A stretch of DNA of 53,943 nucleotides, from positions 1 through 53,943 of IMG/VR virus record IMGVR_UViG_3300024999_000139, one strand, 5' to 3'. The notes beneath the pieces were generated by a model, which was not told the origin of the DNA, made no database searches, and saw only the letters and a list, made by a program, of their open reading frames with translations. Both the position numbers and the translations under genes were made by a program. Shown here piece by piece: positions 39,650 through 48,038 of the stretch (position 1 is the stretch's first letter; every line of letters begins with the position of its first letter). Source of the stretch: a virus.

Positions 39650-40384
39650 TTATTTAATCTCCCCCTCAATCTCAGCAACATTAAATCCTAATTCCTTTGC
39701 TTCATCAAAATCAAAACCTTCATCAGTGTGCATAATAAAAATTTTCCCCCTTAGTCCTTCAGGAATAACCTCTGTAAGCTTTCTCAATGACAAATGAACA
39801 TTGCCATCATAATCTGCTTTACAAGTATCTTGATACAAATAATCAATTTGTCCTGTTTTTAATGCATTAATAGTATTATCTTTAATATCACAAGAATCTC
39901 CACTATAATAAATAACCTCTTCATTTTCTTTTTCTTTAGTATTGTCAACCAACAATATTCCAAATGATGCAAGTTCCTTAACGTGATTTTCTTCAATATA
40001 AATTAATCTAATATTTAAACTTTCTATAGCAAAATTAGGATTTGCATTATTGTGTTCAAATTTACAATGTTCTTCAGTGACTCCCATATATTGTAACAAT
40101 CTAATAAAATCATTATCAGCAGAATGGAATATTGGTTTAATTTTCTTGATAAAATGACAATAAAATATTAAACTCCCTAGACTACCAATATGATCTGGAT
40201 GAGTATGAGTTACTGCAATATGGACTTCTGATATACCATCTAATAAATTTAGAGATAAGATTCTAGCGAAAGTTAACTCTCCACAATCGATAAGTAATAA
40301 TGTATTATTTTCTTTTATGTAGGCACTTGTGTTACCTAATTTAATATTGAATGCTGAACCTGTTCCTATAAATTTTAATTTCAT
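39650..40384 (-). CDS. MBL-fold hydrolase, RNase Z-like
   Basis: 244 residues of the metallo-beta-lactamase fold: MKLKFIGTGSAFNIKLGNTS, LIDCG, VTHTHPDHIGSLG (HxHxDH), YSGDSCD and MHTDEGFDF. The GTGSAF start and length resemble RNase Z/arylsulfatase-like members. A role in tRNA 3'-end processing would fit the nearby RNA-repair genes, but the substrate is not shown by sequence. Confidence 0.85.
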   Translation of the reverse strand: MKLKFIGTGSAFNIKLGNTSAYIKENNTLLLIDCGELTFARILSLNLLDGISEVHIAVTHTHPDHIGSLGSLIFYCHFIKKIKPIFHSADNDFIRLLQYMGVTEEHCKFEHNNANPNFAIESLNIRLIYIEENHVKELASFGILLVDNTKEKENEEVIYYSGDSCDIKDNTINALKTGQIDYLYQDTCKADYDGNVHLSLRKLTEVIPEGLRGKIFIMHTDEGFDFDEAKELGFNVAEIEGEIK

Positions 40385-40413
40385 TTATTTTATACTCCTT
40401 TATTAATTTTTGT

Positions 40414-40596
40414 TTATCTACATATAAATTCACTTGCTAACTTCCAACTATATACTTCTTTGATATTATTCATAATACATTCTGCTCTAATAGTATCTTG
40501 CAAATCTTTAATGGCAGTATCTCTTTCTTCCTCAGAAAAGTTATATTTATCACTTTCTTCAAAATGAACATCAATTGTAATACTTAATCTTTTTAT
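40414..40596 (-). CDS. Small protein, 60 aa, with ATA as its only plausible start
   Basis: An open frame reads IKRLSITIDVHFEESDKY and ends SWKLASEFICR. The first codon, ATA at 40596, lies seven bases after a full AAGGAGG site; no ATG, GTG or TTG precedes the conserved part. The end matches that of the product at 46145-46441 (SWKLANEFVCK), so the frame is real. Either a non-standard start or a G-to-A change in the start codon. Confidence 0.6.
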   Translation of the reverse strand: MKRLSITIDVHFEESDKYNFSEEERDTAIKDLQDTIRAECIMNNIKEVYSWKLASEFICR

Positions 40597-40614
40597 ATTG
40601 ATTCCTCCTTAAAT

Positions 40615-40642
40615 TATTGGGACGGAATTAACCGTCCCAATA
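40615..40642 (-). terminator. GC-rich hairpin after the putative replication gene
   Basis: 11-bp perfect stem (TATTGGGACGG / CCGTCCCAATA) with a six-base loop, 16 bases after the stop at 40658. The tail is A/T rich. Confidence 0.75.
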
Positions 40643-40657
40643 CTCATTAATCTCTAA

Positions 40658-41731
40658 TTAACAATCTTCGTCATCATCTGTCCAGTCTATATAATCTGCT
40701 TCAGTCTCCCATCCCATTTCTTCTATAAAAGCACTATCATCTGTTCCAAAAGGATCTTCATTCTCATCATAAATTTTTGGTAAAGGAAGAGGTTTCTTAT
40801 TTTGCAAACCCCTTGGTTTTTCAGGTTTTTCTTTTTCTTTAAGAATATCATCTTTAGGTTTATATTCTAACTTCTCTTTTTCATCTAATAATTTTTGAAG
40901 TTCCTTTATTCTAGCATCCCTTATTTCTTCCTCAGACATTACTATATTATTTATTTTCTGCTGTACACTTCTTCTCTTATTGGAACTAATTTTATCCGTA
41001 TGTATCAATCCCTTAGAACTTACCTCTATTTCTAACTGAGCGTTAAAATTCTTTCTGTCATCCCACTTACCAATAAAAGTCGTACAATAATGTTTATCGG
41101 GAGTTAAATAACTATTATTGTATATTATTAATTCTAACTCGTCTTGTAATATTATATTGTATCTTTGAATGGTTCTAGAGTCGGATATTAATTTCTTCAA
41201 TTTTCCTTGTGCTAAATATCCTATACTGGCATCATTATTAGAAACCCTACAACATGCAATATAATATCTTATCATACTAAATTTATTAAGTTTTTTATCT
41301 TGCAAATAATCATATATTGTATCTATATTTTTATCAAAAACTTTAAAATACAATGTCTCAAGAGGTTTAGGTATCTCTACATAAAACATAGTGTCTTTAT
41401 TAATTTCTGAAAGTACAATATCTTCATATGATAAATTACACATCTTAGTTATGTATCTATTTTCTATTAATTCATCTATGATATCTCTTATTCTTGATAT
41501 TATTTTATGATTACTACTAGAATCATATTTCATATAATCAGCTAACATTTGCATCGAACAAATGGCAAGATTTTTATACTGCATATAATTTCTATACATT
41601 AAAGACAATATTGTTAATTCTTCATTAGAAATACTTAAATCATCATAAATGCTATTAGGTAATTTGATATAGTATTGAGTTTGTTCATCTTCTTCTTTTA
41701 TTATATTGTTCGTAATTGTAAAGCATCTCAC
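40658..41731 (-). CDS. Putative replication initiator or winged-helix DNA-binding protein
   Basis: 357 residues. The N-terminal 250 are rich in helix-turn-helix-like segments (LSISNEELTILSLMYRNYMQ, ICSMQMLADYMKYD, SRTIQRYNIILQDE); the C-terminal 100 are a charged, proline-rich tail ending acidic. The architecture recalls phage/plasmid replication or regulatory winged-helix proteins. It lies 217 bases downstream of the 32-bp repeat array at 41984-42177, the usual layout for an iteron origin and its Rep. Function is inference. Confidence 0.55.
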   Translation of the reverse strand: MRCFTITNNIIKEEDEQTQYYIKLPNSIYDDLSISNEELTILSLMYRNYMQYKNLAICSMQMLADYMKYDSSSNHKIISRIRDIIDELIENRYITKMCNLSYEDIVLSEINKDTMFYVEIPKPLETLYFKVFDKNIDTIYDYLQDKKLNKFSMIRYYIACCRVSNNDASIGYLAQGKLKKLISDSRTIQRYNIILQDELELIIYNNSYLTPDKHYCTTFIGKWDDRKNFNAQLEIEVSSKGLIHTDKISSNKRRSVQQKINNIVMSEEEIRDARIKELQKLLDEKEKLEYKPKDDILKEKEKPEKPRGLQNKKPLPLPKIYDENEDPFGTDDSAFIEEMGWETEADYIDWTDDDEDC

Positions 41732-41761
41732 TTTCTTTTCTTAATTGCATTATTATATTAT

Positions 41762-41947
41762 TTATCTACCGTATCGGCTAAATCTACTTTGCAGACTAAG
41801 TAATTCGGTCATAGCCTCATTTAATTTCTCACTATTTTCAAATGAATAATAAACACTACCATTTGGCTCAGTGAACTTATAATACTTAAATCCTAAAAAT
41901 GACAATGCATCTGCTAAGTATTTTTTCCTTACAATAAAATATTTCAT
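41762..41947 (-). CDS. DUF5659-like small protein, 61 aa
   Basis: KYFIVRKKYLADALSFLGFK then YKFTEPNGSVYYSFENSEKL matches the DUF5659 pattern (YxxxxxxLAxxLxxxGFxxxxV....y.F). Function unknown. It sits between the repeat array and the putative replication gene. Confidence 0.7.
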   Translation of the reverse strand: MKYFIVRKKYLADALSFLGFKYYKFTEPNGSVYYSFENSEKLNEAMTELLSLQSRFSRYGR

Positions 41948-41983
41948 AATAAAGCTCCTTTTGTTTATTAAACATTTTGGTGG

Positions 41984-42177
41984 GGAATATACGTTATATT
42001 ACATAATTTCCAAGTGGATAAAACACGGTATCCTTGTATTATAATTCTGGAGAATAACGCAAAATCCCCACCTTGAGTTTGGAATATAAGGTATAATTGC
42101 CACTTCCATTTTGGAATATAAGGCATTTTAACACCAGAATCCAAGAGTATAAAGAGTAAACTAATAATGAAGATTAA
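41984..42177. repeat. Phased array of about 32-bp repeats, iteron-like
   Basis: Degenerate units starting GGAATATA... begin at 41984, 42016, 42049, 42081, 42113 and 42145, a period of 32-33 bp (about three helical turns). The two best units share GGAATATAAGG. GGTGGGGA / TCCCCACC inverted arms flank the first two units (41979-42072). The 378-bp gap 41948-42325 holds no gene. This looks like a binding-site array, either an origin or an operator cluster. Confidence 0.6.
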
Positions 42178-42325
42178 ACAAAGTATAAAGATTAAAATCT
42201 AATAAAGAGTTATATAGGTTTGCTAAAGCAAAACCAAATTGTTTTTCTCTATCATTATTACTTACTTTATGTTTTCTAATATTTTATTTACTATGTAAAT
42301 CCACTCAAAAACAATATTATATTAA

Positions 42326-42724
42326 TCATTTTACCTTTATCTCCCTTAATTTAAATGCAGTTCTAAAATCATGATATAGTCTATCTTGTTCATCTTCAGA
42401 CATATCTACGAAATCTAATCCTCCTTCTGTATAATCCTCTCTAAAAACTATAATATTCCCAACAATATGCCCTTTATGAGCATAAATATAATTGCCTGTT
42501 TTATTCATTGCTCCTAATCCCATATTATGCATTCCATTATCATCTACTGCAAAACATAATCTACCATATGCTTTATTCAATTCTGGAGCAACATCACCAA
42601 TATCAAACATTTCTCCACCTGTATGTTTTCTGATATTTTTGAAGAAATCTTTATTGTCACGATCAAACTTAATTTTTGCTATTTCATTCTTATATGTAAT
42701 TAATATTCCTCTTAATTCATTCAT
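42326..42724 (-). CDS. DUF3846-like protein, 132 aa
   Basis: MNELRGILITYKNEIAKIKF, GDVAPELNKAYGRLCFAVDD, GNYIYAHKGHIVGNIIVFRE match the small DUF3846 family (A.GP....v..ne....G.plNR). Common near phage replication genes; function unknown. Confidence 0.6.
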   Translation of the reverse strand: MNELRGILITYKNEIAKIKFDRDNKDFFKNIRKHTGGEMFDIGDVAPELNKAYGRLCFAVDDNGMHNMGLGAMNKTGNYIYAHKGHIVGNIIVFREDYTEGGLDFVDMSEDEQDRLYHDFRTAFKLREIKVK

Positions 42725-42745
42725 TATTTTTATCTCCTCCTTAAA

Positions 42746-42890
42746 TTATTTATTCTTTGGTTGAAACATTCCGCAAATACAAGGGAAACCAGTTTCTTCA
42801 TTGTAATTATCTGGATTATTTTCTTCTGGGTTATCCACAATCAATTTGCAATATTTCACAGAAACCAAAAATTCTATTTTCACAATCCAT
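42746..42890 (-). pseudogene. Small zinc-ribbon gene with a one-base frameshift
   Basis: ATG at 42890 behind AGGAGG reads MDCENRIFGFC, then the frame fails at CEILQIDCG-stop. Skipping one base after TTCTGT gives KYCKLIVDNPEENN..., PCICGMFQPKNK and a stop at 42746. CKYC plus CICG completes the zinc site, so the shift is needed for a sensible protein. Confidence 0.7.
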
Positions 42891-42995
42891 TGTTTTTAAC
42901 CTCCTCTCACCTATATTTAATCCACATATAATTATATCATTTCACTAACCATATGTCAACATATTTTATTTATTAATTTGTATAATCTTTTCCTT

Positions 42996-43559
42996 CTAAA
43001 TCTCATCTGGATTAATAATAATAATTTCTTTCCCTTGTTTCTTAGCATAATTTACCGCATTAGCAGTTCCACTCTTACTACCATTCCATACAGCAATAAC
43101 AATATCTGAATTATTAACCATATAACGATTCCGAATCATCATCTTGGCAGGATGATATTCTCCTACTGCCACACCTTTAAAATCATATCCTTCAACAGTA
43201 TCAACAAATGTTAAAATATCGGCATGTTGTTTTTGATCATTATACCTATCAATATCTACCTTATTAAACCACTTCATTGCTTGTTTCTTAAATGGAATTG
43301 CTAATTCTAATTCTATTTTACATGAGTTTAATTTTACTACGGAATCTCTTATTTCTTTGCATATTTCGAAGCTCATCTGATCAATTCCAAGCGCAGAACC
43401 GTGTATAAATCTAATTGTTTGTATAGTAGGTTCTATGTTGTTTATTACCTCAATTATCTTAGTTTTTAATACTTTCATAATTCTTTGATTCTTTGGTGTG
43501 TTCCAATCATAACCGCCCAAGCGATCTGGTCTGTGGCCTGTAAAACATATTGTTTTCAT
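42996..43559 (-). CDS. SLOG-family protein (YpsA/DUF1273-like)
   Basis: 187 residues: ICFTGHRPDRLGGYDW at the start, FIHGSALGIDQMSFEICKEI, and RNRYMVNNSDIVIAVWNGSK followed by SGTANAVNYAKKQGK. These are the nucleotide-binding signatures of the YpsA branch of the SLOG fold (related to LOG and DprA Rossmann proteins). It may bind or hydrolyse a nucleotide-derived signal such as those in SLOG-based defence. Confidence 0.85.
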   Translation of the reverse strand: MKTICFTGHRPDRLGGYDWNTPKNQRIMKVLKTKIIEVINNIEPTIQTIRFIHGSALGIDQMSFEICKEIRDSVVKLNSCKIELELAIPFKKQAMKWFNKVDIDRYNDQKQHADILTFVDTVEGYDFKGVAVGEYHPAKMMIRNRYMVNNSDIVIAVWNGSKSGTANAVNYAKKQGKEIIIINPDEI

Positions 43560-43601
43560 TATACAATCTCTCCTTTATTTAAATTAATATTATACATTTA
43601 A

Positions 43602-43923
43602 TCAAGACTCCCATACAAACGGTACATAATCATCTTCCTTTAATACAGGCCAAGCAGTATCACCTTCTCTAACTTGACTTTGTAAAAAATCACAAATTAA
43701 TTTTCCATAATAACTATTTAATCCTTCTGCTATGACATATTCACTATAGTCATCTAGATTGTAATTGCTTGTTGCTACAATAAATATGTGAATAGTGTCT
43801 ACCATGCTCATCTTCCTCAGATTCACCATCTTGCTCTACATATTCCCATTCTTCATTATCAACGATTAATTTTGATTCATTGTCTATTGCTTGCATTTGT
43901 TCGTTGGTTAATTCAATTTTCAT
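43602..43923 (-). pseudogene. Single gene split by a one-base frameshift
   Basis: The 5' part (MKIELTNEQMQAIDNESKL from ATG 43923 behind AAGGAGAG) and the 3' part (FIVATSNYNLDDYSEYVIAE, DTAWPVLKEDDYVPFVWES, stop 43602) overlap in different frames at about 43780-43810, and joining them by a one-base shift gives a 107-codon gene. No family recognised. Confidence 0.6.
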
Positions 43924-43945
43924 TATGTAATCTCTCCTTCTGTTT

Positions 43946-44266
43946 TTATTCAATTTCCCATTTTCCGTTAATATCTTCTAATTCTAATCTATGAATAAAA
44001 TAATTTACATCATGAAAATTAGCAAATCTTTCTCCTTTAATTCTCTTACCACTATTTATTGCTGTCATAAAATCTACAGTCTCTCTAATTAATTCCCAGT
44101 CCTCATTAACATTTGGAATACAAAGACTACAACCATTTTTAATATCTTCGACTAGTATCCCATTTGATATTTTGAAAATCTTATTGTAATTATGTCCTTC
44201 AGTTAGAGATTTGAATTTAGCATCTAAATAAGTACGAGCGTATGTATATAAGTCACCTGTTTTCAT
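43946..44266 (-). CDS. Hypothetical protein, 106 aa
   Basis: MKTGDLYTYARTYLDAKFKS, mixed alpha/beta with a CSLCIPN segment. GGAGATG ribosome site. No family recognised. Confidence 0.6.
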   Translation of the reverse strand: MKTGDLYTYARTYLDAKFKSLTEGHNYNKIFKISNGILVEDIKNGCSLCIPNVNEDWELIRETVDFMTAINSGKRIKGERFANFHDVNYFIHRLELEDINGKWEIE

Positions 44267-44294
44267 TATATTTTACATCTCCTTTATTATTATT

Positions 44295-44576
44295 TTATTG
44301 AATCATATAAGCCAATTTCTTTGATAAAATTCCATACCTATTAACAATATCACAATCTAAATGAAAATCATCTAAACTTGTAATTTCTACCACAGCACTA
44401 CTCGGAATTGTATTACCATGTAAACTTCCAAGAACTGAATTTCTAGAAACTGATTTAGCATCTTTAATTTCTTGAATATATTCTTCCCAAGAATCAACCT
44501 CTATTACTCTGGATTGATGATCTTTGATTGTATTTTCTTCATCTATAGATAGATTTGTTTCGATAACTTTGATCAT
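44295..44576 (-). CDS. Hypothetical protein, 93 aa
   Basis: MIKVIETNLSIDEENTIKDH, acidic first half, then VLGSLHGNTIPSSAVVEITS. GAGAGGAGGTG ribosome site. No family recognised. Confidence 0.6.
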   Translation of the reverse strand: MIKVIETNLSIDEENTIKDHQSRVIEVDSWEEYIQEIKDAKSVSRNSVLGSLHGNTIPSSAVVEITSLDDFHLDCDIVNRYGILSKKLAYMIQ

Positions 44577-44594
44577 ATTTTATTTCACCTCCTC

Positions 44595-44954
44595 TCAATC
44601 ATATAATCCTTTAACATATTCTTTTATTTGCAATCCAGTGAACCCTAATTTGTGTAGTTTATCTAGCATTATTTCAGCATCGTGTAAATCAAATATTATA
44701 GCATCTTCATGAAGTGGTGTTAGAGATGGCATACCATTATCATAATCTCCTTCATAGAAGAAATTGAGAAAATTGTATATTACATATTGTTTAGTCGTTG
44801 GTTTTACTTCCTTTCTATTATACCAATTTTGAATATTATAAGTTTTCCCACATGATTCGCAAAAATTAATCCTACCACTCATTCCAACTAAAACAGCATA
44901 TGTATCAAGTTCATCATCAATTTCTTCACCGCAATTAAAACATCTATCAAGCAC
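44595..44954 (-). CDS. Zinc-ribbon protein, 119 aa
   Basis: GTG start at 44954 behind AAAGGAGGTGAG. CFNCGEEIDDEL and CESCGKTYN form a ribbon; the rest is acidic, with a helical end (LHKLGFTGLQIKEYV). First gene after the promoter at 44990-45034. Confidence 0.65.
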   Translation of the reverse strand: MLDRCFNCGEEIDDELDTYAVLVGMSGRINFCESCGKTYNIQNWYNRKEVKPTTKQYVIYNFLNFFYEGDYDNGMPSLTPLHEDAIIFDLHDAEIMLDKLHKLGFTGLQIKEYVKGLYD

Positions 44955-44989
44955 TTGTTGCTCACCTCCTTTACATACATCCCTTAAAA

Positions 44990-45034
44990 ATTATACCATA
45001 ATACTAAATTAATTGCAAATAATTATTTTAGTAT
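44990..45034 (-). promoter_or_regulatory. Promoter with an inverted repeat over the -35
   Basis: TTGCAA (45018-45013), 17 bases, TATAAT (44995-44990) on the minus strand. 14-bp arms with one mismatch (45001-45014 and 45021-45034) surround the -35 box, a possible operator. Confidence 0.7.
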
Positions 45035-45081
45035 TTATAAAAATTCAAATATCACATCAATTAAAATGTAAATTTTAAATA

Positions 45082-45624
45082 CTAAATAACTACAACATTT
45101 TCCCTAGTACAATACACACATATCGGAACAACAACAGTATTTAATACATTTAACGTAATATTTTTATCTATAAATGCCTTAAAACACCTATGTCCTCTTG
45201 AATTATCAATTGGTTTAATCCAAGTATAATAAGTATCATTTTTTAACAATAAACTTATATTATCTTTGCTTTGCCAATATTTCTCGACATTTTCTTTGTT
45301 TTGATTATACAAATCTTCAAAGAATCTTGATGCTTTATCTCTATTATTTGTAAATACTCCAATTTTGCCATTATGAAATGGAATCATATGCTCTTCTTGA
45401 AACATATTAATTATGTAGTCTGTAGGTAAGGGATTGTAATCATTATCTAATGCTTCATAATCCGAATAAGCATCTCTTAATGTATAAATTTTTCCATTTT
45501 TATTATCCTCAATACTCATAGATCCATCATCAAGATTTGTTCCTGATATACTGTATCTGTATTTACTCAATAATTCAATTAATTCACTTCTAAAACTAAT
45601 AAAATTTAAATCATTTTTATTCAT
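45082..45624 (-). CDS. Hypothetical protein, 180 aa
   Basis: MNKNDLNFISFRSELIELLS, a polar, mixed alpha/beta protein ending CVYCTRENVVVI, so a possible C-terminal CxxC. GAGGAGAG ribosome site. No family recognised. Confidence 0.6.
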   Translation of the reverse strand: MNKNDLNFISFRSELIELLSKYRYSISGTNLDDGSMSIEDNKNGKIYTLRDAYSDYEALDNDYNPLPTDYIINMFQEEHMIPFHNGKIGVFTNNRDKASRFFEDLYNQNKENVEKYWQSKDNISLLLKNDTYYTWIKPIDNSRGHRCFKAFIDKNITLNVLNTVVVPICVYCTRENVVVI

Positions 45625-45682
45625 TATTATTCTCTCCTCTTTATTTTTTATTTATATTGATGTAAATTAAAACAATGCTTTT

Positions 45683-45839
45683 CTAGGACTCTTCACATTC
45701 TTCATTCCAACATTTTTTACAACCAGTGGGACACAAAGATGTATCAGCTTTCATTCCGAAATCCATAGGACATCCAAAAGTAATCAACTCGTCAGCATTA
45801 AACTTACCTAATTTTAATATTTTTTTCTAACTTTGTCAT
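45683..45839 (-). pseudogene. Small cysteine-rich gene with a frameshift in an A7 run
   Basis: ATG at 45839 reads MTKLEKNIKIR and stops. If the A7 tract (45820-45826 on the plus strand as T7) is read as A6, the frame continues ILKLGKFNADELITFGCPMD, SLCPTGCKKCWNEECEES to a stop at 45683. The cysteine pattern supports the joined version. Confidence 0.7.
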
Positions 45840-45881
45840 ATTAATTAACTCCTTTCCGTCAATTCAAATAAAGATTTTAAT

Positions 45882-46118
45882 CTAATATAATTCACTTTTT
45901 GATTTATAAATACCCAACAAACTTCTAAAACTAGACCTTAAATTATCTTCTGCTTCTTCAACCCATCTTGTTTTTAATTTCTTTAACACTACTTCAAGTT
46001 CTACATCTCTATTGATATGATAACTAAACATAATATCTTCTTTAAAATCTTGAGAAAACCAATAATCTCCTTCCTTTTTGAAATTAAGAGTTTGAAAAAT
46101 TTCATCTGTCATTTTCAT
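45882..46118 (-). CDS. Small hypothetical protein, 78 aa
   Basis: MKMTDEIFQTLNFKKEGDYW, beta-rich, then a helical end (RWVEEAEDNLRSSFRSLLG). GGAAGG-type ribosome site. No family recognised. Confidence 0.6.
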   Translation of the reverse strand: MKMTDEIFQTLNFKKEGDYWFSQDFKEDIMFSYHINRDVELEVVLKKLKTRWVEEAEDNLRSSFRSLLGIYKSKSELY

Positions 46119-46144
46119 TATTTGTAATACCCCTTCCTTTATTA

Positions 46145-46441
46145 TTATTTACATACAAATTCATTTGCTAATTTCCAACTTTTAATTTCTCTAATTTGAT
46201 TATCTTTTAATTCTATATAAATACTTTCTTATAATTCTTTAATAATCCTATCTCTTTCTCCAACCGTGAAGTCATATTTACCTTTCTTATAAGGTTGATA
46301 AATTGGAACTTTTGAAGCAAAAGAACAAATATTATAATCAATTTCGCATTTATCATATTTGCATTCTGGAACTAAATTTAGAATATCTGTGTAAGTTTTA
46401 GATAAATTACGTTTGCACCGTCTTATATCGAATCTATCCAT
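46145..46441 (-). pseudogene. Gene with in-frame TAA, paralogous end to 40414-40596
   Basis: From ATG 46441 the frame runs to TAA at 46231-46229 after GERDRIIKEL, then continues ESIYIELKDNQIREIKSWKL and ANEFVCK to the next TAA at 46145. The protein at 40414-40596 aligns across the stop (ERDTAIKDLQDTI versus ERDRIIKEL-stop-ESI) and has glutamine there. It is therefore one gene interrupted by a stop. Confidence 0.7.
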
Positions 46442-46442
46442 T

Positions 46443-46778
46443 TTATTTATCTCCTTTATGATTTATCGTCTTAACCAACACACCTTTTTCATAATCATCT
46501 CTACCACTAGGACTCAATACCGTAAAATCCATTCCCATTAATTTCATTAATTCTAATCTAAAATTAGCCAACCATCTTTTATGTGCCATATAAGGATTGA
46601 TAAATGAAATAGTCTTATCTTTTTCCATCATTGCATTTAAAATTAATTTCTGATATGGGAGAAATTTAATATCTGGATTAAAATCTTCAATAAGTGGCAC
46701 AGGATTATTATCATAGTAATCTTTAAATTTTGCATATCTTTCTTTGAAACTTAGTTTGTCTTGATCTTGATAATTCAT
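46443..46778 (-). CDS. Hypothetical protein, 111 aa
   Basis: MNYQDQDKLSFKERYAKFKD, then FLPYQKLILNAMMEKD and MAHKRWLANFRLELMKLMG. The FLPYQK segment is reminiscent of phage proteins with a P-x-Q-x motif, but I cannot assign it. Two bases upstream of the interrupted gene. Confidence 0.55.
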   Translation of the reverse strand: MNYQDQDKLSFKERYAKFKDYYDNNPVPLIEDFNPDIKFLPYQKLILNAMMEKDKTISFINPYMAHKRWLANFRLELMKLMGMDFTVLSPSGRDDYEKGVLVKTINHKGDK

Positions 46779-46796
46779 AAAAATAGCCTCCTTTCC

Positions 46797-47444
46797 CTAA
46801 ATACTATTAACAAGTTGAACAATTTTTCGTGCATTCATGTTTTCTATCTCACTATCCAACAACACATTCTTAAATTCTTCTTTACTAATAACACTCCAAG
46901 ACCCATATCCATCAGGATATTCATAAATTTCAATGTTGCATTCTTCCTCCCAATCACCAATCTTTTTCATATTATGTTTAGTAATTTTCTCTATATCCAG
47001 TGCATGTTCTAAGTAATAAGTTCCAGTAGAATGTGGATATTTATTAGAAAACATAGATGATAAATCTTTAATTGTTTGCTTATTTAATTCAAGAATACTA
47101 TTAATAGATTTAAGTTTATCACAGTATATTTTAACTTCTTGATATTCTTTATCTATCTCTTGGAGATATTTTAGATATTCGTTCAATTTCTTAGTTTTTC
47201 TACTTTCCACTTCATTCAAATACTTTTCTCCTGCTTGAATAAGACTTTGTTTCACAACATTTCCAATATCATTATAGCAACTATCACATATGTAATTTCT
47301 AACTAGATGAGCATTCTCTTCTGGTAAGGGATAATAATTAGTTACTGGATAATATTCTCTGTCATGAAGTTCTTCCTCTTGTCTTGCAAATACTTTGAAC
47401 TGATAATCACATAGATCACATTTAATAATTTCTGAATTACTCAT
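46797..47444 (-). CDS. Zinc-finger protein with coiled coil, 215 aa
   Basis: CDLCDYQFKVFARQEE and CDSCYNDIGN give an N-terminal zinc ribbon. Residues about 85-150 (ESRKTKKLNEYLKYLQEI and following) look like a coiled coil. The C-terminal part is soluble, with a W/Y-rich patch. No family recognised. Confidence 0.6.
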   Translation of the reverse strand: MSNSEIIKCDLCDYQFKVFARQEEELHDREYYPVTNYYPLPEENAHLVRNYICDSCYNDIGNVVKQSLIQAGEKYLNEVESRKTKKLNEYLKYLQEIDKEYQEVKIYCDKLKSINSILELNKQTIKDLSSMFSNKYPHSTGTYYLEHALDIEKITKHNMKKIGDWEEECNIEIYEYPDGYGSWSVISKEEFKNVLLDSEIENMNARKIVQLVNSI

Positions 47445-47488
47445 TTGATTTTCCTTCTTTCATGTTTTATATTTTAATACCCTTTAAA

Positions 47489-47695
47489 CTAATTAATACA
47501 TCTATGTATCTTGTCTGTCTCCAAATATTCACCGCCAGTTTTTAAAGCATATGACAATTGTTTTTCAAGATTGTCATTGTCCTCTTCAAGTTTAACCATA
47601 AAAGAAAATAACCTATTAAATGATTCTTGATTAATATATTTCTCTTTTTCGAAATCAGTTTTTTCTAATAATTTTTGGATTATTTTATCGCTCAT
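47489..47695 (-). CDS. Small coiled-coil-like protein, 68 aa
   Basis: MSDKIIQKLLEKTDFEKEKY, then FSFMVKLEEDNDNLEKQLSY, heptad-like. Overlaps the upstream gene by 11 bases. No family recognised. Confidence 0.55.
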   Translation of the reverse strand: MSDKIIQKLLEKTDFEKEKYINQESFNRLFSFMVKLEEDNDNLEKQLSYALKTGGEYLETDKIHRCIN

Positions 47696-48035
47696 TGTTT
47701 TCTATCCCCACATAAGGTTTATTTACTTTCCATACTAAACCGCAATCACAATGTAATTTGTCATAAATATCATTACTTGTAATAATTCCATTCACTATAT
47801 GTCCACAAGAGCATATTAATGAGAAAATATGTTCTTTATTATTCATATACTCCCTAATCTCCTCTCTATCCCTTGCTTTGTCTTCCTCAGTCATTGGCAT
47901 TATTCTTCCATGCGAATATTTACCATCTGTACGATCCATTTCTCCAAATGGAAGAATATCACGAAGTTTATCTGAAGAATTTGAATAATGGGTATTTGTT
48001 TCTTTAAGGATTGAGTATTTATTAAATTGTTCCAT
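47685..48035 (-). CDS. Hypothetical protein, 116 aa, C-terminal zinc site
   Basis: Polar N-terminal half, an acidic/basic central helix (TEEDKARDREEIREYM), then CSCGHIVNGIITSNDIYDKL and CDCGLVWKV, a likely zinc ribbon. No family recognised. Confidence 0.6.
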   Translation of the reverse strand: MEQFNKYSILKETNTHYSNSSDKLRDILPFGEMDRTDGKYSHGRIMPMTEEDKARDREEIREYMNNKEHIFSLICSCGHIVNGIITSNDIYDKLHCDCGLVWKVNKPYVGIENNER

Positions 48036-48038
48036 TAT

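Noticed and set aside
41979-42177. The 32-bp repeat array as a CRISPR array
   Set aside because: Units are degenerate throughout and there is no alternation of identical repeats with unique spacers and no cas gene.
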